From positions 1 through 19,661 of the forward strand of contig CANHMJ010000011.1 of assembly GCA_947461805.1 (NCBI GenBank): a stretch of 19,661 nucleotides of DNA, read 5' to 3'. The stretch is from Burkholderiaceae bacterium (GTDB lineage Bacteria > Pseudomonadota > Gammaproteobacteria > Burkholderiales > Burkholderiaceae). The notes under the pieces were generated by a model, which worked only from the letters and a program-made list of their open reading frames with translations, did no database searches and was not told the origin of the DNA. Position 1 is the first letter of the stretch, and each line of letters starts with the position of its first letter. Position numbers and translations under genes: made by a program. Positions 7,027 to 14,934 of this stretch are shown piece after piece.

Positions 7027-9362
7027 ATTTGTTCCAATTAGCCCCTCGATTTAGTCTCCGATTGCTGATTCAAGCAACATTTGTTCTGCTGACCAGTTTG
7101 GTCATGCCATTGCAAGCTGCTGAGAGCTTTGTGGTGAAAGACATTCGGGTGGAGGGTCTGCAGCGAGTTGAGCCGGGCACTGTCTTTAGTTATTTGCCGA
7201 TTCAGGTGGGCGAAACCTTTACGCAAGCAAAAGGGGCTGAGTCCATAAAAGCCCTTTACAGCACTGGATTTTTCCGCGATGTGCAAATTCAGGCGCAAGG
7301 CAATGTTTTGATCGTCATCGTGGAAGAGCGGCCAACGATTTCCCGTATTGAATTTACCGGAATGAAAGAATTTGATCAGGAAGTGGTGCGTAAATCCCTC
7401 AGGGCTGTTGGGGTTGCTGAAGCGCGCTTCTACGATAAGGCGCTGATTGACAAGGCCGAGCAGGAGCTGAAGCGCCAATACGTTAGTAAAGGCCTTTACG
7501 CTGCCGAGGTAGTTGCCACCGTTACTCCGGTTGAGCGCAATCAAGTCGCCATCTTTTTCAATGTGGATGAAGGTCCCATCGCCAAGATTCAAGAGATCAA
7601 CTTCATCGGCAATAAAGTCTTTAGTGAGAGCACGCTTCTGAGCGAGATGCAATTAAAGACCGGTGGTTGGCTCTCCTGGTATAGCAAAGACAATCTGTAC
7701 TCCAAGCAGAAACTCACGGCCGATCTAGAGACCATTCGTTCCTATTATTTGAATCGGGGCTATCTCGAATTTGTGATTGATTCCACTCAGGTTTCCATCA
7801 CGCCGGATAAGAAGGGTATCTTCCTCACAATCAGCATTAGTGAGGGTAAGAAATTCACGGTTAAGAACATGCGTTTGGCTGGCGAGCTGCTTGGAAAAGA
7901 AGCAGAGCTTAAACAAGTTCTGGCTCTGAAAGCGGGCGATACCTTTTCTTCAGCAAAGTTGGCAGAAACAACTAAGTCGATTGCAGAAATTTTGGGCTCC
8001 TACGGCTATGCCTTCGCATCGATTAATCCTCAGCCCGATATTCGGCGTGATCTCGCTGAGGTTGATATTACCTTGGTGGTTGACCCAGGCAGAAGGGTGT
8101 ATGTTCGTCAAGTCAACATTACTGGTAATGCGAAGACGCGTGATGTGGTGGTGCGGCGTGAGATGCGCCAATTTGAAAGCTCTTGGTTTGATAGCGACAA
8201 GATTCGACTCTCGAAAGAACGTATTGGGCGCTTAGGTTATTTCACTGAAACCGATATCTCTACTGCTGATGTGCCCGGGTCACCCGATCAGGTGGATGTC
8301 AGCGTCGCCGTAAAAGAAAAGCCCACTGGCGCCATTAATATCGGCGCTGGTTTCTCATCAACCGAAAAATTGATTTTGTCTGCAGGTATTAATCAAGAGA
8401 ATGCCTTCGGAACCGGGACTGCGATTGGCCTCAATTTTTCGCTGGGCAAGATCAATCAAAATTTAACCCTGTCGCAATTTGATCCGTACTTCACGGACGA
8501 TGGTATTAGCCGTTATACAGACTTGTACTACCGCTCATCGAAGCCGCTTTACTACGTTGGCGATCCCGATTACCAAATCAAGACCGTTGGCTCTAATATT
8601 AAATTTGGCGTTCCATACACCGAAGTCGACCGCGTCTTCTTTGGTACTGGAATTGAGATTTTCTCGATTTACGCCACAACCAATACGCCGATTCCATACC
8701 AACAATATGTACAGGATTTTGGCACCCCGGTCCCCGGGCGATTACAAACCTATAACGTGCCAGTGACGGCGGCGTGGGCGCGTGATGGTCGTGATAGTGC
8801 GCTGATACCCTCAAAAGGATCCTTGCAGCAACTGTCTGCGGAAGTGGGCACCCCGGTTGGTGATTTGACCTTCTATCGCCTGTTTGGGCAGTACCAAAAG
8901 TACCATTCCTTCTCAAAAGGCAATATTTTGTCGTTTAATGGCGAGGTTGGTTATGGCGAGGCCTATGGCAGCAAGCCCTTCCCGATCATGAAAAACTACT
9001 TCGTAGGCGGCATTGGATCGGTACGAGGCTATGCCCCAGGCTCGTTAGGGCCAAATTATTACAACACCATCACGGGTACGTTCCAGCCCACCGGCGGGCA
9101 GTCTAAAATCGTCACCAATGTGGAATACACCTTCCCAGTACCTGGCTCTGGGGTTGATAAAACCCTGCGTTTGTTTACTTTTGTGGACGGCGGTAATGCC
9201 TTCGGCGAGAACATTAACCTAGTTCTGCGATATTCTTATGGCTTAGGTTTATCATGGATATCACCGTTGGGGCCCTTAAAGTTTAGTTATGGTCTCCCTG
9301 TGAATGCCCAGCCAACCGATAATATTCAGCGTTTGCAGTTCCAAGTTGGTACTGCGTTTTAA
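7023..9362 (+). CDS. bamA: Outer membrane protein assembly factor BamA
   Basis: Essential Omp85-family core of the BAM complex, which folds beta-barrel proteins into the outer membrane. Residues 1 to about 32 form a Sec signal peptide (basic start, hydrophobic core, cleavage near PLQA-AES). Five POTRA domains fill about 35-430 and bind BAM lipoproteins and substrate. The 16-strand barrel starts near residue 436 (INIGAGFSS) and ends in a C-terminal phenylalanine, the usual insertion signal. The loop-6 motif is VRGY at 667-670. The barrel is about 344 residues, some 40 shorter than in E. coli, so surface loops are probably shorter. The start is TTG at 7023, overlapping the rseP stop as TTGA; a second in-frame TTG is at 7029. 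The first in-frame ATG falls inside the signal peptide, so it is unlikely. Confidence 0.96.
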   Translation: MNLFQLAPRFSLRLLIQATFVLLTSLVMPLQAAESFVVKDIRVEGLQRVEPGTVFSYLPIQVGETFTQAKGAESIKALYSTGFFRDVQIQAQGNVLIVIVEERPTISRIEFTGMKEFDQEVVRKSLRAVGVAEARFYDKALIDKAEQELKRQYVSKGLYAAEVVATVTPVERNQVAIFFNVDEGPIAKIQEINFIGNKVFSESTLLSEMQLKTGGWLSWYSKDNLYSKQKLTADLETIRSYYLNRGYLEFVIDSTQVSITPDKKGIFLTISISEGKKFTVKNMRLAGELLGKEAELKQVLALKAGDTFSSAKLAETTKSIAEILGSYGYAFASINPQPDIRRDLAEVDITLVVDPGRRVYVRQVNITGNAKTRDVVVRREMRQFESSWFDSDKIRLSKERIGRLGYFTETDISTADVPGSPDQVDVSVAVKEKPTGAINIGAGFSSTEKLILSAGINQENAFGTGTAIGLNFSLGKINQNLTLSQFDPYFTDDGISRYTDLYYRSSKPLYYVGDPDYQIKTVGSNIKFGVPYTEVDRVFFGTGIEIFSIYATTNTPIPYQQYVQDFGTPVPGRLQTYNVPVTAAWARDGRDSALIPSKGSLQQLSAEVGTPVGDLTFYRLFGQYQKYHSFSKGNILSFNGEVGYGEAYGSKPFPIMKNYFVGGIGSVRGYAPGSLGPNYYNTITGTFQPTGGQSKIVTNVEYTFPVPGSGVDKTLRLFTFVDGGNAFGENINLVLRYSYGLGLSWISPLGPLKFSYGLPVNAQPTDNIQRLQFQVGTAF

Positions 9363-9365
9363 TTG

Positions 9366-9371
9366 TAAGGA
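9366..9371 (+). promoter_or_regulatory. Shine-Dalgarno sequence fixing the skp start
   Basis: TAAGGA lies seven bases before the ATG at 9379 and just after the bamA stop codon. It decides the skp start against the in-frame ATG at 9304, which lies inside bamA and would add 25 residues in front of the signal peptide. Confidence 0.75.
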
Positions 9372-9378
9372 ACGATTC

Positions 9379-9906
9379 ATGAAGCATCAAAACTCCATTC
9401 AGTGGGCCAAGCGCAGTTTGGTTGCCTTTATTTCTGCTGGCCTGCTTGCGCCAGTCATGGCCCAAGAGGCTGGAAATCGGGTTGCGGTAGTGAATTCAGA
9501 AAAAGTCTTCAACGAGTCTAACTTGGCCAAGGCCATGCAAACTCGCTTGCAGAATGAATTTACAAAACGCCAAAACGAGTTACGCGATAGTGCACAAAAA
9601 ATTAAATTGGCAGCTGAAAAGTTAGACCGCGATGCGGCAGTGATGTCGGAAGCAGAGCGGATTCGCCGTCAGCGCGAGCTAGCAGATCAAGACCGTGAAT
9701 TGCAGCGCAAGCAACGTGAATTTACAGAAGATTTGAATCAGCGTACCTTTGAAGAGCGTGCCAAGATTGCAGAGCGTGCCAACATTGTCCTAAAGCAAAT
9801 TGCTGAGCAACGAAAAATTGACGTCATCGTACAAGAGGCGGCTTACGTTAGTCCTCGCGCCGATATAACTGACGATGTCATCAAGGCCCTCAATAGCCTG
9901 AAGTAA
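9379..9906 (+). CDS. skp: Periplasmic OmpH/Skp family chaperone
   Basis: Trimeric periplasmic holdase that carries unfolded outer-membrane proteins from the Sec translocon to BamA. The 175-residue precursor has a signal peptide with basic residues K2, K11 and R12, a hydrophobic stretch to residue 28, and likely cleavage at PVMA-QEAG. The mature part begins with the family strand RVAVVNSEKVF. A long charged coiled-coil follows, rich in Lys, Glu, Arg and Gln (about 48-145), and forms the tentacles. The short C-terminal strand segment IDVIVQEAAYVSPRADITDDV closes the body domain. It sits 16 bases after bamA and three bases before lpxD, the classical bamA-skp-lpxD order. A longer reading from 9304 is rejected because the Shine-Dalgarno sequence and signal peptide fit 9379. 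Confidence 0.96.
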   Translation: MKHQNSIQWAKRSLVAFISAGLLAPVMAQEAGNRVAVVNSEKVFNESNLAKAMQTRLQNEFTKRQNELRDSAQKIKLAAEKLDRDAAVMSEAERIRRQRELADQDRELQRKQREFTEDLNQRTFEERAKIAERANIVLKQIAEQRKIDVIVQEAAYVSPRADITDDVIKALNSLK

Positions 9907-9909
9907 GTT

Positions 9910-10977
9910 ATGCCCACTGCCATCGAGCTGGCCAATCAATTTCAAGCCAGCTTGGTGGGTGATGGCTCCATATTGCTGGACTCCTTAGCACCACTAGAGC
10001 GAGCTACAGCGCAGCAAATCTCCTTTTTATCCAATCCCCTGTATCGTCAGCAAGCGATTCATAGCGCTGCCGGCGCATTGATCGTTGGACAGTCTGATTT
10101 AGACTACCTGCAAGCATCTTCTTCCGGACCTAAGGGCGGACGAGTCTATTTTCTGGCACGCAATCCATATGCGACGTTTGCGCGCATGGCTCAGCATTTT
10201 GCAGCGCAAAAGCCAAATCACCGTCAGCCCGGCGTTCATCCTCAGGCTGCAATTGATCCGAGTGCGACAGTGCCAGCATCCTGTCACATTGGCCCCTTCG
10301 TGCATATCGCTCAAGGGGTTGTGCTCGGCGAACGCGTCACGATCATGGCCAATGCAACGGTAGCTGCTGGAGTGCGGATCGGTGATGACACCCTTGTTTA
10401 TCCATCGGTATCGATTTACGCTGATTGTGGCATCGGACAACGTTGCATCATTCACAGTGGGGTTGTGGTTGGAGCGGATGGCTTTGGTTTTGCGCCCGAC
10501 TTTAGTGCTACTGGCGGCGAATGGGTGAAGATTCCACAAACCGGTAGCGTGCTGATTGGGGATGATGTGGAAATTGGCGCATCCACCACCATTGATCGGG
10601 GCGCAATGAGCAATACCGTGATTGGATCCGGCTGCAAAATCGATAATCAGGTACAAATTGGCCATAACGCAGTGATCGGCATGTGCACCGTGATTGCTGG
10701 GTGTGCCGGCATCTCCGGGAGTACCACTATTGGCAACTATTGCGTCATTGGTGGCTACGCTAATTTTGCTGGCCATTTAACCATTGCCGACCGTACTACC
10801 GTTTCGGGTGGAACTTCCATTATTCGCTCCATTACCGAGCCAGGACAGCACTTTACGGGCGTATATCCATCCATGCCGCATGCCGCGTGGGAGAAAAACT
10901 CCGCGATAGCGCGCGGCCTAGATAAAATACGGCAACGCTTACGCCATTTAGAGAAAACGAAGTCTGGCTCCGACTAA
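9910..10977 (+). CDS. lpxD: UDP-3-O-(3-hydroxyacyl)glucosamine N-acyltransferase
   Basis: Third step of lipid A synthesis: transfers a 3-hydroxyacyl chain from acyl-ACP to the amino group of UDP-3-O-acylglucosamine. The 355-residue protein has an N-terminal uridine-binding domain (about 1-100), a left-handed beta-helix of hexapeptide repeats (about 110-310), and a C-terminal helix (RGLDKIRQRLRHLEK). The catalytic histidine is H252 in QIGHNAVIG, equivalent to E. coli H239. The block ADGFGFAPD and the later NYCVIGGYANFAGH stretch are family-typical. It starts three bases after skp with only a weak purine-rich site (AAGTAAG). The 60 bases after it are the longest spacer of this part of the operon and hold a small inverted repeat. 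Confidence 0.97.
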   Translation: MPTAIELANQFQASLVGDGSILLDSLAPLERATAQQISFLSNPLYRQQAIHSAAGALIVGQSDLDYLQASSSGPKGGRVYFLARNPYATFARMAQHFAAQKPNHRQPGVHPQAAIDPSATVPASCHIGPFVHIAQGVVLGERVTIMANATVAAGVRIGDDTLVYPSVSIYADCGIGQRCIIHSGVVVGADGFGFAPDFSATGGEWVKIPQTGSVLIGDDVEIGASTTIDRGAMSNTVIGSGCKIDNQVQIGHNAVIGMCTVIAGCAGISGSTTIGNYCVIGGYANFAGHLTIADRTTVSGGTSIIRSITEPGQHFTGVYPSMPHAAWEKNSAIARGLDKIRQRLRHLEKTKSGSD

Positions 10978-10989
10978 GGTAACTTAGTC
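10972..10989 (+). repeat. Perfect inverted repeat across the lpxD stop codon
   Basis: GACTAAG and CTTAGTC form a seven-base-pair stem with a GTAA loop that includes the lpxD stop codon. There is no T-run directly behind it, so it does not look like an intrinsic terminator. A second copy of AACTTAG at 11010-11016, followed by CCTTTTTATT, could allow a competing fold. It might act as a processing or mRNA-stability hairpin between lpxD and fabZ, but this is inference and may be chance. Confidence 0.4.
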
Positions 10990-11037
10990 TGCCGGTTGGC
11001 CCGTCACTTAACTTAGCCTTTTTATTGGATTGCAACC

Positions 11038-11487
11038 ATGAGCAACGCCGTTTCCATCGACATTAATCAGATATTGAAACTACTGCCGCACCGGTATCCA
11101 TTTTTACTGGTTGATCGTGTTTTGGAGATAACGCCGCGTGTCAGTATCACCGCATTGAAAAATGTCACGATGAATGAACCCTTCTTTCAAGGACACTTTC
11201 CTGATTTTCCGGTCATGCCGGGGGTATTGATTATTGAGGCCTTAGCCCAAACTGCCGCATTGCTGACTTTTTCAGAGGCAAAGGCAGAAAATGCGATCTA
11301 TTACTTTGCTGGAATTGATGGTGCGCGCTTTAAAAAGCCAGTGCTGCCTGGCGATCAACTCATTATGACGGCCATACTTGAGCGCGAAAAGGCGGGCATC
11401 TATAAGTTTCAAGTAAAGGCAACGGTGAACGATGAGCTGGCAGCAGAGGCGAATATTACCTGTGCCGTTCGGACTAAGGGTGTGTGA
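11038..11487 (+). CDS. fabZ: 3-hydroxyacyl-ACP dehydratase FabZ
   Basis: Cytoplasmic hot-dog-fold dehydratase of type II fatty acid elongation; it turns 3-hydroxyacyl-ACP into trans-2-enoyl-ACP and so competes with LpxA and LpxD for the same acyl pool. The catalytic pair is visible: H53 in GHFPDFPVMPG and E67 in LIIEALAQ. LPHRYPFLLVDRV (16-28) is the usual N-terminal signature. The length of 149 residues is normal. Its start lies 60 bases after lpxD and has no strong Shine-Dalgarno sequence. The TGA stop overlaps the lpxA start. The placement between lpxD and lpxA is conserved in proteobacteria and helps balance lipid A against phospholipid production. Confidence 0.98.
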   Translation: MSNAVSIDINQILKLLPHRYPFLLVDRVLEITPRVSITALKNVTMNEPFFQGHFPDFPVMPGVLIIEALAQTAALLTFSEAKAENAIYYFAGIDGARFKKPVLPGDQLIMTAILEREKAGIYKFQVKATVNDELAAEANITCAVRTKGV

Positions 11488-12284
11488 TGAGCCGGATTCA
11501 CGCCACTGCGATTATTGATAGCAAAGCCCAGTTAGCCAGTGATGTCGAGGTAGGGCCTTATTCGGTGATTGGCCCGCACGTGCAAATTGGCGCAGGCAGC
11601 AAAATTGGCTCACATACCGTTATCGAGGGCCACACGACCTTAGGCATTGGAAATACGATTGCCCATTTTGCTGCAATCGGTGGCGCGCCACAGGACATGA
11701 AATACCGCGGTGAACCAACCCGACTGCAGATTGGCGATCGCAATACCATTCGCGAGTTCACCACCATTCACACCGGTACGGCTCAAGACGATGGCATTAC
11801 GCAGCTAGGTAACGACAATTGGATCATGGCATATGTGCACATTGCACACGATTGCAAGATTGGTAACAACACCATTTTTTCGAGCAATGCGCAGATTGCT
11901 GGTCATGTTCACGTTCATGACTGGGCCATTATGGGCGGTATGTCAGGTGTGCATCAATTTGTTCGTATTGGTCAGCATGCGATGCTGGGCGGTGCTTCAG
12001 CCTTGGTGCAAGACATTCCTCCTTTTGTAATTGCTGCGGGTGATAAGGCATCGCCCCACGGTATTAACGTTGAGGGACTCAAGCGCCGCGGTTTTTCACC
12101 GGAAACCATTGCAGCTCTGCGGCAAGCTTATAAAGTACTTTACAAGGATGGCCTGAGTTTTGAAGAGGCTAAAGTGGCGATTCAAAAGATGGTTCAGGAG
12201 AGTGGTAGCGATACAGCCACGGCTCAAAAATTGACTGAGTTTCATGACTTTATAGCCGCCTCAACGCGCGGTATTATTCGCTAG
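11487..12284 (+). CDS. lpxA: UDP-N-acetylglucosamine O-acyltransferase
   Basis: First enzyme of lipid A synthesis: moves a 3-hydroxyacyl chain from ACP to the 3-OH of UDP-GlcNAc. A left-handed beta-helix of hexapeptide repeats fills the first two thirds. The catalytic block HIAHDC has H118 and H121, equivalent to E. coli H122 and H125. GEPTR, AGHVHV and GVHQF also match. The chain-length ruler region LGGAS keeps glycines, which would leave room for a longer acyl chain than in ruler-methionine enzymes; this is inference. The C-terminal helical domain starts at about GINVEGLKRRGFS. Two start codons adjoin: GTG at 11484 and ATG at 11487. I chose ATG because TAAGGG (11475-11480) lies six bases before it. 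Length is then 265 residues, close to the 262 of E. coli. Confidence 0.97.
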   Translation: MSRIHATAIIDSKAQLASDVEVGPYSVIGPHVQIGAGSKIGSHTVIEGHTTLGIGNTIAHFAAIGGAPQDMKYRGEPTRLQIGDRNTIREFTTIHTGTAQDDGITQLGNDNWIMAYVHIAHDCKIGNNTIFSSNAQIAGHVHVHDWAIMGGMSGVHQFVRIGQHAMLGGASALVQDIPPFVIAAGDKASPHGINVEGLKRRGFSPETIAALRQAYKVLYKDGLSFEEAKVAIQKMVQESGSDTATAQKLTEFHDFIAASTRGIIR

Positions 12285-12286
12285 GA
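12283..12286 (+). promoter_or_regulatory. Shine-Dalgarno sequence supporting the lpxB TTG start
   Basis: AGGA overlaps the lpxA stop codon (TAG) and lies five bases before the TTG at 12292. No ATG or GTG precedes the conserved VAGEPSGD motif in this frame, so TTG is the best start. Confidence 0.6.
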
Positions 12287-12291
12287 TTGCA

Positions 12292-13497
12292 TTGCCTAAG
12301 TTAGCCTGCGTTGCCGGTGAGCCCTCGGGCGATCTATTGGCCGCACCGGTATTGCATGCACTCAACCAAATACCGGAGATGGCTCGTCTTTCTGCCTATG
12401 GCGTAGGCGGACCCTTAATGCAGGCGGAAGGATTTGATTCACGCTGGCCAATGGAGACGCTAAGTGTTCGCGGCTACGTTGAGGCATTAACCCAGCTTCC
12501 CGCTATTTTGCGTTTACGCAAAGACCTTCTGAATACCTTCATTCATTTAGACCGCCCTGATGTGTATTTGGGCATTGATGCACCGGATTTTAATTTGGGG
12601 GTAGAGCTAAAGCTGCGTGCTGCGGGTATTCCAACGATCCATTTTGTGTCACCATCGATTTGGGCTTGGCGCGGTGGTCGGATTAAAAAAATCAAGCAGG
12701 CAGTTGATCGCATGCTTTGCATCTTTCCGTTTGAAACCGAGATATACGCCCGCGCCGGTATTGCCGCAAGTTATGTTGGCCATCCACTGGCAAGTACCAT
12801 TCCGATGGAAGCGGATGCAAAGAGCGCGCGCGATCGATTGAGTTTGTTTCCTGCGATAAAAAATGCAGATTTGCAACGGGCTGATTTTGACGGATGTGTG
12901 ATTGCTGTTTTGCCCGGTAGCCGCGGCTCTGAAATTGAATTCATCGCCCCCGTCTTTTTTGAGGCAATGGGTTTAATTGCCAGTCGCCTTCATGGGCAGT
13001 CCCTCCAATTTGTAATTCCCGTTGCAACGCCCCGTCTTCGTCCGGCCCTAGAAAACCTCGCTGCACGGACGCGGATGCAGCACCCGGATATCCAGATTCA
13101 CCTCATTGACGGAAATGCCGATACGATCTTGGAAGCTGCTGATGTGGTGTTGATTGCTAGCGGTACGGCAACCTTGCAAGCGGCCTTGTGGAAAAAACCC
13201 ATGGTGATTTCCTATAAGGTGCCGTGGCTCACAGCGCAAATCATGAAACGCCAAGGTTACTTACCCTATGTCGGCTTACCTAATATTTTGGCTGGCGAGT
13301 TCGTCGTGCCTGAGTTGCTGCAAGACGATGCTACGCCGGAAAACTTGGCTCAGGCTGTTTTGCATTGGCTGGGTAAGCCGCAGGAGGTAGTACGTCTAAA
13401 AGAACGCTTTTCTGTTCTGCACGAGACCTTGCGTAAGCCAACAGGCTTGCTAGTTGCGCAAGCGATTACTCAAACTATGAGCGAGTTGCGCAGATGA
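12292..13497 (+). CDS. lpxB: Lipid-A-disaccharide synthase
   Basis: Peripheral inner-membrane glycosyltransferase (family GT19) that joins lipid X and UDP-2,3-diacylglucosamine to the lipid A disaccharide with release of UDP. The N-terminal VAGEPSGDLLAA (7-18) is diagnostic. GIDAPDFN (about 94-101) carries the conserved aspartates D96 and D99. SPSIWAWRGGRIKKIKQ (120-136) and FPFETEIY follow, and the C-terminal half has LPGSRGSEIE and the nucleotide-binding ASGTATLQAALWKKPMVISYK. The length of 401 residues fits the family. The start is TTG, seven bases after lpxA. The TGA stop overlaps rnhB by four bases. Together with lpxD, fabZ and lpxA this completes the conserved lipid A block. Confidence 0.97.
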   Translation: MPKLACVAGEPSGDLLAAPVLHALNQIPEMARLSAYGVGGPLMQAEGFDSRWPMETLSVRGYVEALTQLPAILRLRKDLLNTFIHLDRPDVYLGIDAPDFNLGVELKLRAAGIPTIHFVSPSIWAWRGGRIKKIKQAVDRMLCIFPFETEIYARAGIAASYVGHPLASTIPMEADAKSARDRLSLFPAIKNADLQRADFDGCVIAVLPGSRGSEIEFIAPVFFEAMGLIASRLHGQSLQFVIPVATPRLRPALENLAARTRMQHPDIQIHLIDGNADTILEAADVVLIASGTATLQAALWKKPMVISYKVPWLTAQIMKRQGYLPYVGLPNILAGEFVVPELLQDDATPENLAQAVLHWLGKPQEVVRLKERFSVLHETLRKPTGLLVAQAITQTMSELRR

Positions 13498-14090
13498 GCG
13501 AGGCGATTTGGATCTGCGGTGTGGATGAGGCCGGACGAGGTCCCCTGGTTGGCGCTGTGGTTGCGGGAGCAGTGGTACTAGACCCACTCAATCCGATTTC
13601 AGGGCTCAAAGACTCGAAGCGCTTAACGCCTGCGCGGCGCGAAGCCTTGTATGCCGAAATCGTACTCAAAGCAAAGGCTTGGGGAGTGGGTGAGGCTAGT
13701 CCACTCGAAATTGATCAGATCAATATTTTGCAGGCCACTATGCTGGCAATGCAAAGGGCGGTAGACGATCTGTGCACGCGCCTTGGGCGCTCGCCCGATA
13801 AGGCCCTAATCGATGGCAATCGTTGTCCGAGTCTGCCTATCCCAGCAGAGGCGATTGTTAAAGGCGATAGTAAAGAGCCGGCGATTTCTGCGGCATCGAT
13901 CGTCGCTAAGGTGACGCGAGACCGGCAAATGGTAGGTTTGCACGCGCGCTATCCGGACTATGGATTTTTGCAGCACATGGGCTACCCTACACCGGTTCAT
14001 CTAGCTGCACTACGTCAATTGGGCGCATGCCCCGAGCATCGCCGTAGCTTTTCTCCGGTGCGTGCGGTACTGGATCAGGCTGCGGTATGA
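13494..14090 (+). CDS. rnhB: Ribonuclease HII
   Basis: Cytoplasmic nuclease that cuts the RNA strand of RNA-DNA hybrids and starts repair at single ribonucleotides in DNA. The four acidic metal-binding residues are all present: D11 and E12 in GVDEAGRGPLVGAV, D107 in LIDGNRCP, and D125 in VKGDSKEPAISAASIVAKVT. At 198 residues it has the standard length. The ATG overlaps the lpxB stop (ATGA), and its own TGA overlaps the next gene in the same way. In E. coli dnaE follows lpxB-rnhB; here a methyltransferase gene does instead. Confidence 0.97.
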   Translation: MSEAIWICGVDEAGRGPLVGAVVAGAVVLDPLNPISGLKDSKRLTPARREALYAEIVLKAKAWGVGEASPLEIDQINILQATMLAMQRAVDDLCTRLGRSPDKALIDGNRCPSLPIPAEAIVKGDSKEPAISAASIVAKVTRDRQMVGLHARYPDYGFLQHMGYPTPVHLAALRQLGACPEHRRSFSPVRAVLDQAAV

Positions 14091-14914
14091 CCGACTTTAT
14101 TTCCTCACGCGATAATCCTTTGTTCAAAGAATTAAGGGCGCTTCAGGCAACGGGATCCAAAGGACAAAAAGCGCGCTTAAGTTCAGGGCGGGTTTTATTG
14201 GAGGGTATTCACATCGTGCAGGCCTGGGTGTCCGATCCTGCCCTTGGCGTATTGATCACATCGGATATTGGGATTGCTAATCCAGAAATTGATGCCCTGG
14301 TCCGCGAGCATTCTGCTGCCTGTTCGGATACGCGCATCATTCATCTGGATGCTGGTTTATGGGGCGAACTCAGCGAGCTCGCCAATGCCCCTCAGATTGC
14401 AGGCCTGCTTTCATTACCAGAGCCCCTCACACGGATCAGTCCCTCACATCAGGATGTGATCGCTGGGGATGTACTAGTGCTGGATCGTATTCAGGATGCG
14501 GGTAATGTGGGCGCAATGCTGAGAACTGCAGCAGCAGCCGGTTTTGTCGATGTTGTTGCGATGAGTGGCTGTGCCCACCTCTGGTCAAGCAAAGTATTGC
14601 GTGCCGGTATGGGGGCGCATCGCACATTGCGTTTGCATGAGGGCTGGTCAACGAAGCAGGCAATTGAGGGCATTGCTGCCCCATTCTGTTTGGCTAGCGC
14701 TCAGGGTGAAACTTCTTTATACGCACTGGATCAGCAATTACGTCAGCCCGTTGCTTGGGTTTTTGGTAGCGAAGGGCAGGGCATATGCCATGATTTTTTA
14801 ATGCATGGAAAGGCTGTATCGATCCCAATGCATTCCCAGGTGGAATCGCTGAATGTGGCTACTGCAGCAGCGGTGTGTTTATTCGAAACAGTGCGTGTGC
14901 GCACAAGTAGCTAA
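14087..14914 (+). CDS. TrmH/SpoU-family RNA 2'-O-methyltransferase
   Basis: SPOUT-superfamily enzyme that probably transfers methyl from S-adenosylmethionine to a ribose 2'-OH of rRNA or tRNA; the target base cannot be read from sequence. An N-terminal substrate-binding domain comes first (about 1-115, with RVLLEGIHIVQAW). The trefoil-knot domain has the three SpoU motifs: motif 1 DRIQDAGNVGAMLRTAAA with N140 and R146, motif 2 WVFGSEGQGI (about 224-233), and motif 3 IPMHSQVESLNVATAAAVC with N256. The 275-residue layout resembles RlmB-like and TsnR-like enzymes, but I do not assign a symbol. It overlaps rnhB by four bases and is the last gene of the plus-strand run. It converges with ppsR across only 20 bases. 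Confidence 0.9.
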   Translation: MTDFISSRDNPLFKELRALQATGSKGQKARLSSGRVLLEGIHIVQAWVSDPALGVLITSDIGIANPEIDALVREHSAACSDTRIIHLDAGLWGELSELANAPQIAGLLSLPEPLTRISPSHQDVIAGDVLVLDRIQDAGNVGAMLRTAAAAGFVDVVAMSGCAHLWSSKVLRAGMGAHRTLRLHEGWSTKQAIEGIAAPFCLASAQGETSLYALDQQLRQPVAWVFGSEGQGICHDFLMHGKAVSIPMHSQVESLNVATAAAVCLFETVRVRTSS

Positions 14915-14933
14915 ACAACCAAGGACAGTTGTT
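14914..14933. terminator. Weak hairpin between convergent genes
   Basis: AACAAC and GTTGTT form a six-base-pair AT-rich stem around an eight-base loop in the 20-base gap between the convergent trmH-family gene and ppsR. It starts within the first gene's stop codon and has no T-run. It may help end transcription from both sides, but the evidence is weak. Confidence 0.3.
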
Positions 14934-14934
14934 A

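Noticed and set aside
9304..9378. Upstream in-frame ATG for skp inside bamA
   Set aside because: It would place 25 extra residues before a good signal peptide and would overlap bamA by 59 bases; the Shine-Dalgarno sequence at 9366 supports 9379.
10099..10776. 225-codon minus-strand open frame inside lpxD
   Set aside because: The hexapeptide-repeat codons of lpxD leave the opposite frame open. The translation shows no family features or ribosome-binding site.
10811..10819. GGAACTTCC inside lpxD as a sigma-E -35 element
   Set aside because: No matching TCTGA-like -10 is found at the right distance, and it lies inside coding sequence.
11484..11486. GTG start of lpxA one codon before the ATG
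   Set aside because: TAAGGG is only three bases from the GTG but six from the ATG, which fits initiation at the ATG better.
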